Shown piece after piece: positions 1-9,349 of a DNA stretch of 64,000 bases (positions within the stretch are counted from its first letter, which is position 1; every line of letters starts with the position of its first letter). Both the position numbers and the translations under genes were made by a program. The stretch lies in assembly GCF_900460345.1 (NCBI RefSeq), contig NZ_UHHW01000002.1, positions 1,178,001 to 1,242,000 on the forward strand. The letters are read 5' to 3'. The notes beneath the pieces are model-generated. The model worked only from the letters and a program-made list of their open reading frames with translations, was not told the origin of the DNA and searched no databases. Source of the stretch: Trueperella pyogenes. Its GTDB lineage: Bacteria > Actinomycetota > Actinomycetes > Actinomycetales > Actinomycetaceae.

Positions 1-163
1 GAATTGACGTCAGTGCGCAGCTATAGTCACCCGCCGACATCAAGGTGGTCGTCGCGACAACCGCGCGCCACGCGAAGATAAGCGCACCCACCCCGAGGGT
101 GTAGATGAGCACGGATGGCCACCCGTGTGCACGGGTGCGCGTGTCGGTCAGCTTTCGGCTCAC
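1..163 (-). CDS. Hypothetical membrane protein, N-terminal part only
   Basis: The window edge cuts this gene; 54 codons are visible from a GTG at 163. The start is supported by a GAGGAGA ribosome site just upstream on the minus strand. The peptide begins VSRKLTDTRTRAHGWPSVL, a basic cytoplasmic tail followed by one hydrophobic segment at about residues 16-40, so an N-in membrane protein is likely. It is divergent from pepA. The family cannot be named from this fragment. Confidence 0.5.
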   Translation of the reverse strand, partial: MSRKLTDTRTRAHGWPSVLIYTLGVGALIFAWRAVVATTTLMSAGDYSCALTSI

Positions 164-263
164 GTCGTCTCCTCAACTCGTCTGCGTTACATTACTTTAG
201 CTCTTTGTACGCCAAGCGGTGCCATCACGCACGCCGGAGCAGAATTCCCTACCTCACCCGCCG

Positions 264-275
264 TATACTAGAACA
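264..275 (+). promoter_or_regulatory. -10 box for leaderless pepA mRNA
   Basis: TATACT at 264-269 is followed by only six bases before ATG 276, and no Shine-Dalgarno sequence precedes that ATG. This spacing puts the transcription start at or next to the A of the start codon. No convincing -35 hexamer is visible. Confidence 0.5.
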
Positions 276-1673
276 ATGACTGAGATCATTTCACAAGAAT
301 TTACACCCGACCTTTCGCGCAACCTCGCGCTGTTTGCCAGCAAGGATGGCGAGAGCTACACGCTCAATACCCTCATTGACGACGAGACGTTCACCTCCGG
401 CGTCGTTACCGCGCTTGACACCCTCAAGCCGGGTATCGGCGTTGCTCGCCTTGTCAATCCCGTCGACGCAACTAAGCTCGTGTTCGTCGTCGTGACCGAT
501 TCCACTGTGACAGTGCGCGACGCTTTCGGCGAACTCGCCCGCTGCGCCGCTGGCGTCACGCAGTTGCACGTGGCGACGGCGATCGACGCCGTCACCGACG
601 CCGTCGAGGGCGCGCTCCTCGGCGCCTACGTGTTTGACGAATATAAGGAGCCCAAGAAGGCGCCGCTCGGCACGCTCGTGCTGCCTGTCGACGATCACGA
701 CGCCGTGGCACGCGGCGAGATCCTGGCCGAAGCCGGCAACCGCGTGCGTGACCTGGTCAACCTCGCCCCCAACGACCTCTATCCGGAAGTCCTTGCGCAG
801 ATCGCCGAGGAAGAGGCTAGCGCGGCCGGCTGTTCGGTGACGATCTACCGCGACGAGGAACTGGCCGAGATCAATGCGGCGGGAATCATTCACGTTGGAC
901 GCGGTTCACGCAACCTCCCGCGCCTTGTGCGCATCGAGTGGGCTCCCCAGGGCGCGCCGGAGGAGACGATTGCGCTCGTAGGGAAGGGCATTACCTTCGA
1001 TACCGGCGGGTATTCGTTGAAGCCGTCGACGGCGATGACCGAGATGAAAACCGATATGGGCGGCGCCGCTACCGTGCTGGAGGTTCTTGTCGCGGCGGCC
1101 AGGCTTGGCGTCAAGCGCAAGGTGGTGGGCTGGCTGTGCATCGCGGAGAACATGGTCTCGGGGATCGCAGGCCACCCCGACGATGTCATCACTTATCGCA
1201 ACGGCACCTCCGTGGAGATCAACAACACCGACGCCGAAGGTCGCCTCGTCATGGCCGACGGCCTGCTCATGGCCAGCGCGGAGGGCTCGCACACCATCAT
1301 CGACATCGCCACCCTTACAGGCGCCCAGATGGTTGCCCTGGGCGAGCGCACCACGGGCATCATGGGCACGGATTTCGCCAAGACGCTCACGGAGATCGCC
1401 GGCCAGGTTGGCGAGGATGCCTGGCATATGCCGCTGCCCGCCCACCTGCGCGAGTCACTCGATTCGGATGTGGCGGATATGAAGAACTCCGGCTCGCGAT
1501 TTGGCGGCATGCTCGTTGCCGGCCTCTTCCTGAAGGAGTTTGTGGACGCTCCGAACTGGGCACACGTCGATATTGCGGGTCCATCCTTCAACCGCGGCAA
1601 GCCCTACGGAGTGATGCCTAAGGGTGCCACCGGTGTGATGGTGCGCACGCTGCTGGCAGCCGTGGAGGCTTAA
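276..1673 (+). CDS. pepA: Leucyl aminopeptidase (M17 family)
   Basis: Cytosolic M17 metallo-exopeptidase removing N-terminal residues from peptides. The C-terminal catalytic domain is clear: the GKGITFDTGG metal/lysine segment near residue 236 and the family signature NTDAEGRL near residue 315, followed by DIATLTGA. At 465 residues it is slightly shorter than many homologues because the N-terminal domain is compact. An in-frame GTG at 219 would add 19 residues, but that stretch is not family-like, and ATG 276 sits directly after a -10 box, so 276 is preferred as a leaderless start. It is followed by lpd, a common actinobacterial order. The convergent small gene overlaps its stop by four bases. 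Confidence 0.93.
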   Translation: MTEIISQEFTPDLSRNLALFASKDGESYTLNTLIDDETFTSGVVTALDTLKPGIGVARLVNPVDATKLVFVVVTDSTVTVRDAFGELARCAAGVTQLHVATAIDAVTDAVEGALLGAYVFDEYKEPKKAPLGTLVLPVDDHDAVARGEILAEAGNRVRDLVNLAPNDLYPEVLAQIAEEEASAAGCSVTIYRDEELAEINAAGIIHVGRGSRNLPRLVRIEWAPQGAPEETIALVGKGITFDTGGYSLKPSTAMTEMKTDMGGAATVLEVLVAAARLGVKRKVVGWLCIAENMVSGIAGHPDDVITYRNGTSVEINNTDAEGRLVMADGLLMASAEGSHTIIDIATLTGAQMVALGERTTGIMGTDFAKTLTEIAGQVGEDAWHMPLPAHLRESLDSDVADMKNSGSRFGGMLVAGLFLKEFVDAPNWAHVDIAGPSFNRGKPYGVMPKGATGVMVRTLLAAVEA

Positions 1674-1987
1674 CGCCGCTGAGCCCGCTTCGCCGACCAC
1701 TCGCGCATCGCGCGCGGGTAGCCACTGCGGGTCACTTCATATAGCTCAATCCCCAGATCTTGGGCGACGTCGACGGCGTCGGCCAGACTGGGGATTTTGC
1801 GTCGTGTCCACTCCCCGTCCATTGCGACGAGCACGAGCGCACTTGGATTATGCGTGCTCTCGGCCTCGTAGTAGGCAGCAACTCCCGCTCGGCTGGCGAC
1901 GAACTGGGAAAGATGTGCAATTGTCTCTTTCTTCGCACGGCGTTGGCTCGCCGAGCCACATGAATTCTTTTTCGCGAATAACCCCAT
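1670..1987 (-). CDS. Small conserved actinobacterial protein of unknown function
   Basis: Encodes 105 residues: a basic serine/lysine-rich N-terminus, a central segment resembling a small alpha/beta fold (ALVLVAMDGEWTRRKIP), and a basic C-terminus ending in KRAQRR. No signal peptide, membrane helix or catalytic motif is visible. It is convergent with pepA and overlaps its stop codon by four bases; it is divergent from lpd. Similar small proteins occur between pepA and lpd in other actinomycetes, which favours a real gene, but I cannot assign a role. Confidence 0.6.
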   Translation of the reverse strand: MGLFAKKNSCGSASQRRAKKETIAHLSQFVASRAGVAAYYEAESTHNPSALVLVAMDGEWTRRKIPSLADAVDVAQDLGIELYEVTRSGYPRAMREWSAKRAQRR

Positions 1988-2133
1988 CGTTTAAGCATAT
2001 ATCAGCTGCCGTTGTGGACTTTCCCCCAGTGGAATAATCCCCGCGAGAAGGAGAAATGTTGGAGACAACGTGGAATACTTATCTTGAATGGGTCTGGAAC
2101 ATCCGGGCCACTTAGATCTCGAGGGAGAGGTAA

Positions 2134-3507
2134 GTGACTGAAAAGGAATACGATGTAGTGATACTTGGTGCGGGCTCGGGAGGCTACGCTTGCGCCTTGC
2201 GATCCGCCCAACTCGGTATGACTGTGGCTCTCATTGAGGGCGACAAGGTCGGCGGCACCTGCCTCCACCGCGGTTGTATCCCCACCAAGGCTCTTCTCCA
2301 TGCAGCCGAGGTCGCTGACGAGATGCGTGAGGGACCATCCATCGGTGTGAAGGGCACCTTCGAAGGCATTGACATGGGGGCGCTTAACTCCTACAAGAGT
2401 GGCGTGGTTGAGAAGATGTTCAAGGGCCTGACTGGCCTGATCAACGCCGCCGGTATTGATACCATCGCGGGTTGGGGACGGCTGGTCGCACAGGACACGG
2501 TCGAGGTCAATGGCGAGCGCATCAAGGGCAAGAACATCGTGCTGGCCACCGGCTCGTATTCGAAGACGATCGGGCAGACGATCACCGATCGAGTCATCAC
2601 CTCTGACAAGGCGCTGACGATGGACACGGTTCCGGGTTCGGTCATCGTCCTCGGCGGCGGCGTCATCGGCTGCGAGTTCGCCTCCGTGTGGAACTCTTAC
2701 GGTGCGGACGTCACGATTATCGAGGGCCTGGATCGCCTCGTCCCGAATGAGGACGCGGACGTGTCCAGGATGCTGGAGCGCTCCTTCCGCAAGCGCAAGA
2801 TCGCCTTCAAGACCAAGACGATGTTCGACCGCGTTGAAGAGGATGCCAACGGCGTGCACGTCTTTACCCAGGACGGCAAGCAGTACGACGCCGAATACCT
2901 CCTCATCGCCATCGGTCGCGGCCCGTCCACAGCCAACCTCGGTTATGAAGAACAGGGCATCACGATTGACCGCGGCTTCGTCATCACAAACGAGCGCCTG
3001 CACACCGGCGTCGGCAACATCTATGCGGTTGGCGACATCGTCCCTGGCGTGCAGTTGGCACATCGCGGCTTCCTCCAGGGCCTTTTTGTGGCAGATGAGA
3101 TCGCGGGTAACAACCCGGCGCTCGTCAACGAAGACAACATCCCGAAGGTGACCTTCTCGAATCCCGAGATCGCCTCGGTGGGTCTGTCCCAGCAGAAGGC
3201 CGAGGAGAAGTACGGCAAGGATAACGTGGAGACCTCCACCTTCAACCTCGCCGGTAACGGTAAATCGCAGATGCTCGGAACTACTGGTTTCGTTAAGCTG
3301 GTTCGTGAAAAGGACGGCCCCATTGTGGGCTTCCACTCGATCGGGGCCCGGATGGGCGAGCAGGTCGGGGAAGGAATGCTCATGGTGGCTTGGGAATCCT
3401 ACCCGGAGGACTTCGACGGCCTGATCCACGCTCATCCCACCCAGAATGAGTCTGTTGGCGAGGCGATTCTCGCACTTGCTGGTAAACCGCTCCACACCCA
3501 CAACTGA
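2134..3507 (+). CDS. lpdA: Dihydrolipoyl dehydrogenase (E3)
   Basis: FAD-dependent disulfide oxidoreductase that reoxidises dihydrolipoamide on the E2 subunit of 2-oxo acid dehydrogenases, passing electrons to NAD+. The N-terminal FAD-binding Rossmann motif is GAGSGGYACALRSAQLG, followed by the redox-active disulfide CLHRGC at about residues 43-48. A second nucleotide motif, VLGGGVIGCEFA, lies near residue 172. The C-terminal dimer interface has the active-site HPTQNE segment. The length of 457 residues is typical. The GTG start follows a strong GAGGGAGAGG ribosome site. The E2 gene starts 14 bases after the stop, so the pair is an operon; the E1 subunit (aceE) lies apart at 30.9 kb. Confidence 0.95.
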   Translation: MTEKEYDVVILGAGSGGYACALRSAQLGMTVALIEGDKVGGTCLHRGCIPTKALLHAAEVADEMREGPSIGVKGTFEGIDMGALNSYKSGVVEKMFKGLTGLINAAGIDTIAGWGRLVAQDTVEVNGERIKGKNIVLATGSYSKTIGQTITDRVITSDKALTMDTVPGSVIVLGGGVIGCEFASVWNSYGADVTIIEGLDRLVPNEDADVSRMLERSFRKRKIAFKTKTMFDRVEEDANGVHVFTQDGKQYDAEYLLIAIGRGPSTANLGYEEQGITIDRGFVITNERLHTGVGNIYAVGDIVPGVQLAHRGFLQGLFVADEIAGNNPALVNEDNIPKVTFSNPEIASVGLSQQKAEEKYGKDNVETSTFNLAGNGKSQMLGTTGFVKLVREKDGPIVGFHSIGARMGEQVGEGMLMVAWESYPEDFDGLIHAHPTQNESVGEAILALAGKPLHTHN

Positions 3508-3521
3508 CCTAGGAGAGACAC

Positions 3522-5177
3522 ATGTCTGAACCCATTAAGATGCCCGCGCTGGGCGAGTCCGTCGATGAGGGCACGGTCACGACGTGGCTGAAGAATGTTG
3601 GCGACACCGTCGAAGCCGACGAACCCATCCTCGAAGTGTCCACCGACAAGGTCGACACCGAAGTTCCCGCTCCTGCCTCCGGCGTCCTCGAGTCCATTGA
3701 GGTCGGCGAAGACGAGACTGTCTCCGTTGGCACTGTCCTGGGTTACATCGGGGACGGCTCTAGTGCCGCTGCCCCTGCCGAGGCTGAGGCTGGATCAGCT
3801 GAATCTTCTGCAGAGGAACCTCCTGCTCCTGCTGCTGCCCCGACGTCGTCCGGCGCAAGCGGTGTTGAAGTTAAGATGCCCGCCCTGGGCGAATCCGTCG
3901 ATGAGGGCACCGTGACGACCTGGCTCAAGCAGGTCGGCGACGAGGTCAAGGAAGACGAGCCCATCCTCGAAGTGTCCACCGACAAGGTCGACACCGAAGT
4001 TCCCGCACCTGCGTCGGGCATCCTAACCGAGATCAAGGTCGGCGAAGACGAGACCGTCAGCGTCGGCACTGTCCTCGCCATCATCGGTGATGAGGTGCCG
4101 GCTGCCGAAGCGCCGAAGGAAGAATCCGCCCCAGCTCCCGAACCGGAGGCCGAGGCGGCACCGGCACCTGCGCCTGCTGCCCCCGCTGCGCCGGCGCCCA
4201 CAGTGACCCCATCCGATGGCAAGTCCGCATATGTGACTCCGATCGTCCGCAAGCTCGCCAAAGAGCTCGGGGTCGATCTTAGCGCCATCTCCGGAACTGG
4301 CGTTGGTGGCCGCATTCGCCGTCAGGACGTTGAGGCTGCCGCAGAAGCCGCTAAGGTCAGCGCGGAGGCTGCAAAAGCCGCCGCTGTCCCCGCTCCTGCC
4401 ACTCCTGCCGCTCCGGCCGACGGCGTCAAGTCGCAGATTGCCGAGAAGGCCAAGGAGTCCGCGTCGCTTCGTGGCACCCGCCAGAAGATGACCGGTGTGC
4501 GCAAGGCGATCGCCAAGCACATGATCGACTCGCTGCAGACCTCGGCGCAGCTGACCACGGTCATGGAGGTCGATGTCACCCGCATCGTCAAGCTCCGGGC
4601 ACAGGCCAAGGCGGGCTTCCAGGCTCGTGAGGGCGTCAATCTCACCTACCTGCCATTCTTCGTACAGGCAGCTACTGAAGCGCTCAAGGCTCACCCGATC
4701 ATCAACTCCTCCGTTGAAGGCAACGAGATCGTCTACCACGACGTCGAACATGTGGGTATCGCGGTCGACACCGAGCGTGGCCTGTTCGTTCCGGTAATCA
4801 AGAATGCCGGTGACCTCAATATCGCCGGCATCGCTAAGCAGATCGCCGACCTTGCAGCCCGTACGCGGGACGGCAAGATCAAGGGCGATGAGCTCTCCGG
4901 CTCCACCTTCACGATCACGAACACCGGTTCAGCCGGTGCCGTCTTCGATACCCCGATCATTAACCAGCCCAACGTGGCCATCATGGGTACGGGTGCCATC
5001 TTCAAGGCACCGGGTGTGGTCAAGGATCAGGACGGTAACGAGGTCATTGCCATCCGGTCGAAGTGCTTCCTGTCGATCTCCTACGATCACCGCATCATCG
5101 ACGGCGCTGTCGCCTCGCGTTTCTTGCGCGATGTGAAGTTCCGCCTCGAAGAGGGCGACTTCAACGAAGTCCTCTAA
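3522..5177 (+). CDS. sucB: Dihydrolipoamide acyltransferase (E2) with two lipoyl domains
   Basis: Core E2 acyltransferase of a 2-oxo acid dehydrogenase complex, 551 residues. Order seen: lipoyl domain 1 (residues 1-77), an Ala/Pro/Glu linker, lipoyl domain 2 (about 115-190), a second Ala/Pro linker, a peripheral subunit-binding domain starting [13 protein letters not shown] (about 235-270), and a catalytic domain ending with the HxxxD motif in YDHRIIDGA. Both lipoyl domains carry the lipoylation lysine in TDKVDTE. With only aceE-type E1 visible here, it most likely serves pyruvate dehydrogenase, although actinobacterial genes of this type are usually named sucB and may be shared with 2-oxoglutarate dehydrogenase. 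A strong terminator follows. Confidence 0.93.
   Translation: MSEPIKMPALGESVDEGTVTTWLKNVGDTVEADEPILEVSTDKVDTEVPAPASGVLESIEVGEDETVSVGTVLGYIGDGSSAAAPAEAEAGSAESSAEEPPAPAAAPTSSGASGVEVKMPALGESVDEGTVTTWLKQVGDEVKEDEPILEVSTDKVDTEVPAPASGILTEIKVGEDETVSVGTVLAIIGDEVPAAEAPKEESAPAPEPEAEAAPAPAPAAPAAPAPTVTPSDGKSAYVTPIVRKLAKELGVDLSAISGTGVGGRIRRQDVEAAAEAAKVSAEAAKAAAVPAPATPAAPADGVKSQIAEKAKESASLRGTRQKMTGVRKAIAKHMIDSLQTSAQLTTVMEVDVTRIVKLRAQAKAGFQAREGVNLTYLPFFVQAATEALKAHPIINSSVEGNEIVYHDVEHVGIAVDTERGLFVPVIKNAGDLNIAGIAKQIADLAARTRDGKIKGDELSGSTFTITNTGSAGAVFDTPIINQPNVAIMGTGAIFKAPGVVKDQDGNEVIAIRSKCFLSISYDHRIIDGAVASRFLRDVKFRLEEGDFNEVL
3624..4006 (+). repeat. Direct DNA repeat within the two lipoyl domains
   Basis: The 47 bases at 3624-3670 recur without change at 3960-4006, both covering the lipoylation site. 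The conservation extends, less perfectly, across the two domains. It reflects domain duplication or gene conversion. Confidence 0.85.
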
Positions 5178-5179
5178 CG

Positions 5180-5213
5180 CTGTGTGGGCTCAGCTTATGC
5201 TGGGCCCACACAG
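5180..5213 (+). terminator. Hairpin after E2 gene
   Basis: CTGTGTGGGC (5180-5189) pairs with GCCCACACAG (5204-5213), and CAGC/GCTG extends the stem inside to a TTAT loop. It lies three bases after the stop. There is no T-run, as is common in actinomycetes. Confidence 0.75.
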
Positions 5214-5278
5214 TAACCCGTCTCGTCCCTAACTCCTGCACTTTTCGCCATATGACGGGCCGAGCCTCACCAAGGCGG

Positions 5279-5782
5279 CTATTTCGCAGAGGTTAGGGAC
5301 GCGCTGCTATGTGAGCCCGCAACCGGATCTTCTGGAGGCGCAGGGGTCTCCGTGCAAGGAGTCACGTCAACAATCTTGCCTTCTTTCATGCGCCAAAGAC
5401 GGCACATTCGCTGGCCCTCGTTGGCCGAGGCGGAGCCACGGATGTGGGCTCCGCTCTGATGGGAGATCACCGCCAAGATCGGGCCGTGCCGATCCACGAC
5501 GTCGGTGGCAATGACCTGCGTGGACATCGCCTGGATGCGAATATCGCGGGCTTGTAGCCATGATTTGAGCTTTTCGTCTTCCTCGCGGGCGGGCGATCCG
5601 GCCGCTGTTAGCTGTGCAAGAGCCTGCCAATCGCGCGAGACCAACGCCGTGTTCCGCGCATCAACCATCGTTTGGGCATATTCGTGCCAATTGGTCTTAT
5701 CTCCGGCGAGCCCAGTCCCGAATCCTGCTATGAGGGCAGAGACGATCGCCGCCAGTTGCCACAGCTGTGCATCCACTTTCAT
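5279..5782 (-). CDS. Hypothetical exported or membrane-anchored protein
   Basis: 167 residues beginning MKVDAQLWQLAAIVSALIAG, an N-terminal hydrophobic helix (residues 8-28) that is either a signal anchor or a signal peptide. The rest is soluble, with a helical stretch (WHEYAQTMVDARNTALVSRD) followed by a beta-rich region and a Pro/Ser-rich tail. Two cysteines (CRLW and PCTE) could form a disulfide outside the cell. The fold resembles small extracellular SnoaL/NTF2-like domains, but this is a guess. It is convergent with the E2 gene and divergent from the MFS gene. I do not recognise the family. Confidence 0.55.
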   Translation of the reverse strand: MKVDAQLWQLAAIVSALIAGFGTGLAGDKTNWHEYAQTMVDARNTALVSRDWQALAQLTAAGSPAREEDEKLKSWLQARDIRIQAMSTQVIATDVVDRHGPILAVISHQSGAHIRGSASANEGQRMCRLWRMKEGKIVDVTPCTETPAPPEDPVAGSHSSASLTSAK

Positions 5783-5864
5783 GCTCCCAGCCCATCACAT
5801 GAGCTATCCCTCATGTTTTGCTTTTCCACAGGCTCTGACATCTGCTCTCTTTTAGGATGGCTAA

Positions 5865-7055
5865 GTGAGCAGCTTGAGATCTTCATTCGGTGGGTACAGA
5901 GACCTCCCCAGGTTGGTTGGCTACCCTCACCTGATAGTTTCTTTCCTTGGTCGGCTCCCGATCCCGATGGTTATTATCGGCGTCCTTACTCTCGTGGTCG
6001 CAGAAACGGGTTCGGTTGCGATCGCCGCGTACTGTTCGGCGTCGCTCGCGATTGCCAATGGCATCGGCAACGTCGTGATTGGTCGGCTGACCGACCAATA
6101 CGGGCAACGCAAACCGCTTCTCGCTTTCGCCCCGCTCAACGTCACCTCGATGCTCTGTCTGCTTGCCGTTGCGCCCAACAATCCGCCGACTTGGCAACTC
6201 ATGTTCATCTCGGCCGCCATCGGCATGACGACCTCCCCCATCGGTTCGCTATCCCGCGTGCGCTGGTTCCCCATTGCCTCGCCACGCCAGCTCCTAGCAG
6301 CGATGTCTTGGGAGACCGTCAACGACGAGCTTATCTTCGTCCTCGGGCCTGCGGCTGTCGGTATCCTCGCGGCCACGGTTTCCCCCGGCGCTCCCATCGT
6401 TGTTGCCGCCGGGCTCGTTGCCACGTGCGTCATCCCTTTCGCGCTGTCACGTCATGCGCGTGGGCCTGCCGACGACGGCCGCGGCGTCCCGATCGCCAAC
6501 GTGTTCCGTCGCGTCCGCGCACCGTTTACCGCCATGCTGTTTATGGGCATGTTCTTCGGTGCGATGCAGACCACCGTCACAGCCTTCGCAGAAAGCAACG
6601 GTATGCCCGGCCTGGGCGGACTCATCTACTCAGCTCTGGGCCTATCCGCTGCCATCACCGCCCTCGGCGCCGTGGCGATCCCCGAACGCTTGAGCTTCAG
6701 TACGCAGATCGTGGCAGCCGGGGTGGGAATTACGCTGTTCGCCTCCTCGTGCGGGCTAGCCTCAAGCGGATGGGCGCTGGTTGGTCTGCTCTTCGTCACC
6801 GGACTTTTCATCGGACCAACCGGCGTGGCAATTTTTACGCTGGCAGGACGCCTTGCTCCGCGCGGTGGCGATGGATTAGCCAACACCGTCATGGTTTCGG
6901 CAAATGTATTGGGCGTGGCGAGCGCCTCCGCCGTCGTCGGCCGCTTCCTCGAGACGAACGTGAGTTTTGGCTTCCTCGCAGCCGGCATCTGTGGGATGGG
7001 GATGGCTCTGGTGGCGGCATTGCTCGGACGCCGCGACGAGCGCTTGATCGCCTGA
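5865..7055 (+). CDS. MFS transporter
   Basis: 396-residue major facilitator protein with about twelve hydrophobic segments. The A-like loop between helices 2 and 3 reads GRLTDQYGQRKPLL, matching the MFS motif GxLxDrxGrr. A longer hydrophilic loop near the middle (SRHARGPADDGRG) separates the two six-helix halves. The substrate is unknown; the general shape is that of drug or sugar efflux permeases. GTG 5865 lies six bases after TAGGAT, so the mRNA may be leaderless. It is followed by a separate promoter for DUF4191. Confidence 0.85.
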   Translation: MSSLRSSFGGYRDLPRLVGYPHLIVSFLGRLPIPMVIIGVLTLVVAETGSVAIAAYCSASLAIANGIGNVVIGRLTDQYGQRKPLLAFAPLNVTSMLCLLAVAPNNPPTWQLMFISAAIGMTTSPIGSLSRVRWFPIASPRQLLAAMSWETVNDELIFVLGPAAVGILAATVSPGAPIVVAAGLVATCVIPFALSRHARGPADDGRGVPIANVFRRVRAPFTAMLFMGMFFGAMQTTVTAFAESNGMPGLGGLIYSALGLSAAITALGAVAIPERLSFSTQIVAAGVGITLFASSCGLASSGWALVGLLFVTGLFIGPTGVAIFTLAGRLAPRGGDGLANTVMVSANVLGVASASAVVGRFLETNVSFGFLAAGICGMGMALVAALLGRRDERLIA

Positions 7056-7063
7056 CCCTATCT

Positions 7064-7092
7064 TTGAGCAAGTGACCCCGATCCACTAAACT
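7064..7092 (+). promoter_or_regulatory. Sigma-70 type promoter for the DUF4191 gene
   Basis: TTGAGC (7064-7069), a 17-base spacer, and TAAACT (7087-7092). The transcription start would be near 7099, leaving a short leader that contains the GAGGAAG ribosome site. Confidence 0.6.
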
Positions 7093-7122
7093 TTAGGATG
7101 TTCACCTATACGAGGAAGTGCA

Positions 7123-7821
7123 ATGGCTAGGGATAAGAAGAATAAACCCAAGAAGAAGCGGTGGTGGAGCTACCTGGCGGACGCGTATCGCGTCTCCAAG
7201 AATACCTACCCGTGGACGCTATGGGCTCTGCTAGGCGCGCTCGTCCTCGGCATCCTTGTGGGTGTCCTAGGTGGTTTGGCCACGCGCCTGTGGTGGGTGT
7301 GGATCCCCCTTGGCATATTCATGGGCGTCACTTTCGCCCTCCTCGTCCTCACCCAGCTCGTTCGCCGCGCGTCATACGCACAGATCGACGGCATGCCGGG
7401 CGCAGCCGCAGCAGTTCTAGGGCAGATCAAGCGCGGTTGGGTGATCGAACAAGAGCCCGTTCGTTTCAACGCGCGTAGCCAAGACATGCTGTTTCGTGCC
7501 ATCGGCCGTCCGGGCATCGTCCTTATCTCGGAAGGCCCCACTGAGCGAGTCAATAAGCTCATTACAGACGAGAAGAAGGCCATCAAACGCGCGGCTCCGT
7601 CCGTTCCCATCACGGTGATTAAAGTCGGCAACGCCGAGGGGCAGACCCCGCTCATCAAGCTCGAACGGCACCTGAAGAAGCTACCCAAGGTCATTTCGCA
7701 CCAGGAAGTGGCAGCTGTGACGGCCCGCATGAAGGCAGTCAAGACGAACGCTTTGCCTATCCCTAAGGGTATTGATCCGTTCAACGCGCGGCCAGACCGA
7801 CGCGCGATGCGCGGCCGGTAA
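7123..7821 (+). CDS. DUF4191 membrane protein
   Basis: 232 residues. A very basic N-terminus (ARDKKNKPKKKRWW) is followed by two adjacent transmembrane helices at about residues 31-52 and 58-80, then a cytoplasmic domain of about 140 residues with the conserved-looking segment RPGIVLISEGP near residue 128. This matches the actinobacterial DUF4191 family, usually found just before glnA as here. Its function is unknown. It has its own promoter and is closed by a terminator before glnA. Confidence 0.85.
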   Translation: MARDKKNKPKKKRWWSYLADAYRVSKNTYPWTLWALLGALVLGILVGVLGGLATRLWWVWIPLGIFMGVTFALLVLTQLVRRASYAQIDGMPGAAAAVLGQIKRGWVIEQEPVRFNARSQDMLFRAIGRPGIVLISEGPTERVNKLITDEKKAIKRAAPSVPITVIKVGNAEGQTPLIKLERHLKKLPKVISHQEVAAVTARMKAVKTNALPIPKGIDPFNARPDRRAMRGR

Positions 7822-7826
7822 GCATC

Positions 7827-7860
7827 GGGACACCGCCACATAGTGGCAGTGTCCCTTTCT
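7827..7860 (+). terminator. Intrinsic terminator before glnA
   Basis: GGGACAC-CGCCAC pairs with GTGGCA-GTGTCCC (7827-7855, with one or two non-Watson-Crick positions in the middle), followed by TTTCTTATTT. It is the clearest hairpin plus T-tract in the window. Confidence 0.8.
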
Positions 7861-7930
7861 TATTTCCGCCACGCCGTAGAATACTTTTCCGTGAGCACGA
7901 AGCTCACCCACCAACCGACAGGAGTTCCGC

Positions 7931-9349
7931 GTGTTTTCAAGCGTTGATGAGGCGACTAGGTTCATCGCTGAGGAAGGAGTCGAGTTCGTCGACGTCCGTT
8001 TCTGTGACCTACCTGGCGTCATGCAACACTTCTCCATCCCGATCGCTACTTTCGACAAGGAATCACTGGATGAGGGCCTGATGTTCGACGGTTCTTCGAT
8101 CCGTGGCTTTACCAAGATCCACGAATCGGACATGAAGCTCATGCCGGATCTGTCAACCGCCTTTATCGATCCGTTCCGCAAGCGCAAGACTCTCGTGCTG
8201 AACTTCTTCGTCGTCGACCCGTTCACCGGTGAGCCCTATTCGCGCGACCCGCGCAATATCGCCAAACGCGCCGAAGAGTATCTGCGTTCCACAGGTATCG
8301 CTGACACCGTCTACTTCGGCGCCGAGGCGGAGTTCTACATTTTCGATGACATCCGCTTTGACGATTTGCCACACAGGACGGGTTACGCCATCGATTCGCG
8401 TGAGGCATGGTGGAACACTGGCAAGGATGAGGAACCGAACCTCGGCCATAAGACCCGCGTCAAGGGGGGTTACTTCCCTGTCTCCCCCAACGATCAGATG
8501 GCTGACCTGCGCGACGAGATGACGGCGAAATGCCAGCAAGTGGGTCTTCAGATAGAGCGTGCTCACCATGAGGTGGGCGTGGGCCAACAAGAGATTAACT
8601 ACAGGTTCGACACCCTCCTTGCGGCTGCCGACGACGTCATGAAGTTCAAGTACGTCATCAAGAACACGGCTTTTGAGGCGGGCCGGACGGCAACGTTCAT
8701 GCCAAAGCCGCTCTTTGGCGACGCCGGCTCGGGCATGCACTGCCACCAGTCGCTGTGGAAGGACGGCCAGCCTCTTTTCCACGACGAACGCGGTTACGGC
8801 GGCTTGTCCGATATTGCCCGGTGGTACATTGGCGGTCTGCTTGCCCATGCGCCCTCGCTGTTGGCCTTCACCAACCCGTCGGTCAACTCCTTTCACCGCC
8901 TTGTTCCTGGTTTTGAGGCCCCGGTTAACTTGGTGTATTCAGCTCGCAACCGCTCGGCGTGCACGCGCATTCCCGTGACCGGCTCGTCGGCAAAGGCAAA
9001 GCGCATCGAGTATCGCACCCCGGATGCGTCGTCGAACCCGTACCTCGCTTTTGCCGCGCAGCTCATGGCCGGCCTTGACGGTATCCGCAACCGAATCGAG
9101 CCCCCGGCACCGATCGACAAGGATCTCTACGAGCTTCCGCCCGAGGAGCATGCGGACATCGAACAGTTACCGCAGTCCCTGGAGGACGCGTTGCGTGCCC
9201 TTGAAGAGGATCACGATTACCTCACTGAAGGCGGTGTGTTCGACGAGGACATTATCGAGACCTGGATCGCCTACAAGCGTGATAAAGAGATCGAGCCGTT
9301 GCGCCAGCGCCCGCATCCGTACGAATTTACGCTGTACTACGACTTGTAG
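7931..9349 (+). CDS. glnA: Glutamine synthetase type I
   Basis: ATP-dependent ligation of ammonia to glutamate; cytosolic dodecamer. 472 residues, typical of GSI-beta. The N-terminal beta-grasp segment with the DGSSI signature ([10 protein letters not shown]) lies near residue 55. The catalytic glutamates lie in AEAEFYIF and [16 protein letters not shown]. The adenylylation loop [10 protein letters not shown] is present near residue 398, so its tyrosine should be the target of GlnE, encoded 0.6 kb downstream on the other strand. GTG start with an AGGAG site upstream. It is expressed alone between two terminator regions. Confidence 0.96.
   Translation: MFSSVDEATRFIAEEGVEFVDVRFCDLPGVMQHFSIPIATFDKESLDEGLMFDGSSIRGFTKIHESDMKLMPDLSTAFIDPFRKRKTLVLNFFVVDPFTGEPYSRDPRNIAKRAEEYLRSTGIADTVYFGAEAEFYIFDDIRFDDLPHRTGYAIDSREAWWNTGKDEEPNLGHKTRVKGGYFPVSPNDQMADLRDEMTAKCQQVGLQIERAHHEVGVGQQEINYRFDTLLAAADDVMKFKYVIKNTAFEAGRTATFMPKPLFGDAGSGMHCHQSLWKDGQPLFHDERGYGGLSDIARWYIGGLLAHAPSLLAFTNPSVNSFHRLVPGFEAPVNLVYSARNRSACTRIPVTGSSAKAKRIEYRTPDASSNPYLAFAAQLMAGLDGIRNRIEPPAPIDKDLYELPPEEHADIEQLPQSLEDALRALEEDHDYLTEGGVFDEDIIETWIAYKRDKEIEPLRQRPHPYEFTLYYDL

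Noticed and set aside
2002..3501. 499-codon minus-strand open frame opposite lpd
   Set aside because: Antisense of a clear lipoamide dehydrogenase; the translated product shows no family motif. Long antisense frames are common in GC-rich DNA.
5672..7075. 467-codon frame overlapping the MFS gene in another frame
   Set aside because: Arg/Pro-rich shadow; the MFS frame has twelve membrane segments and the family motif.
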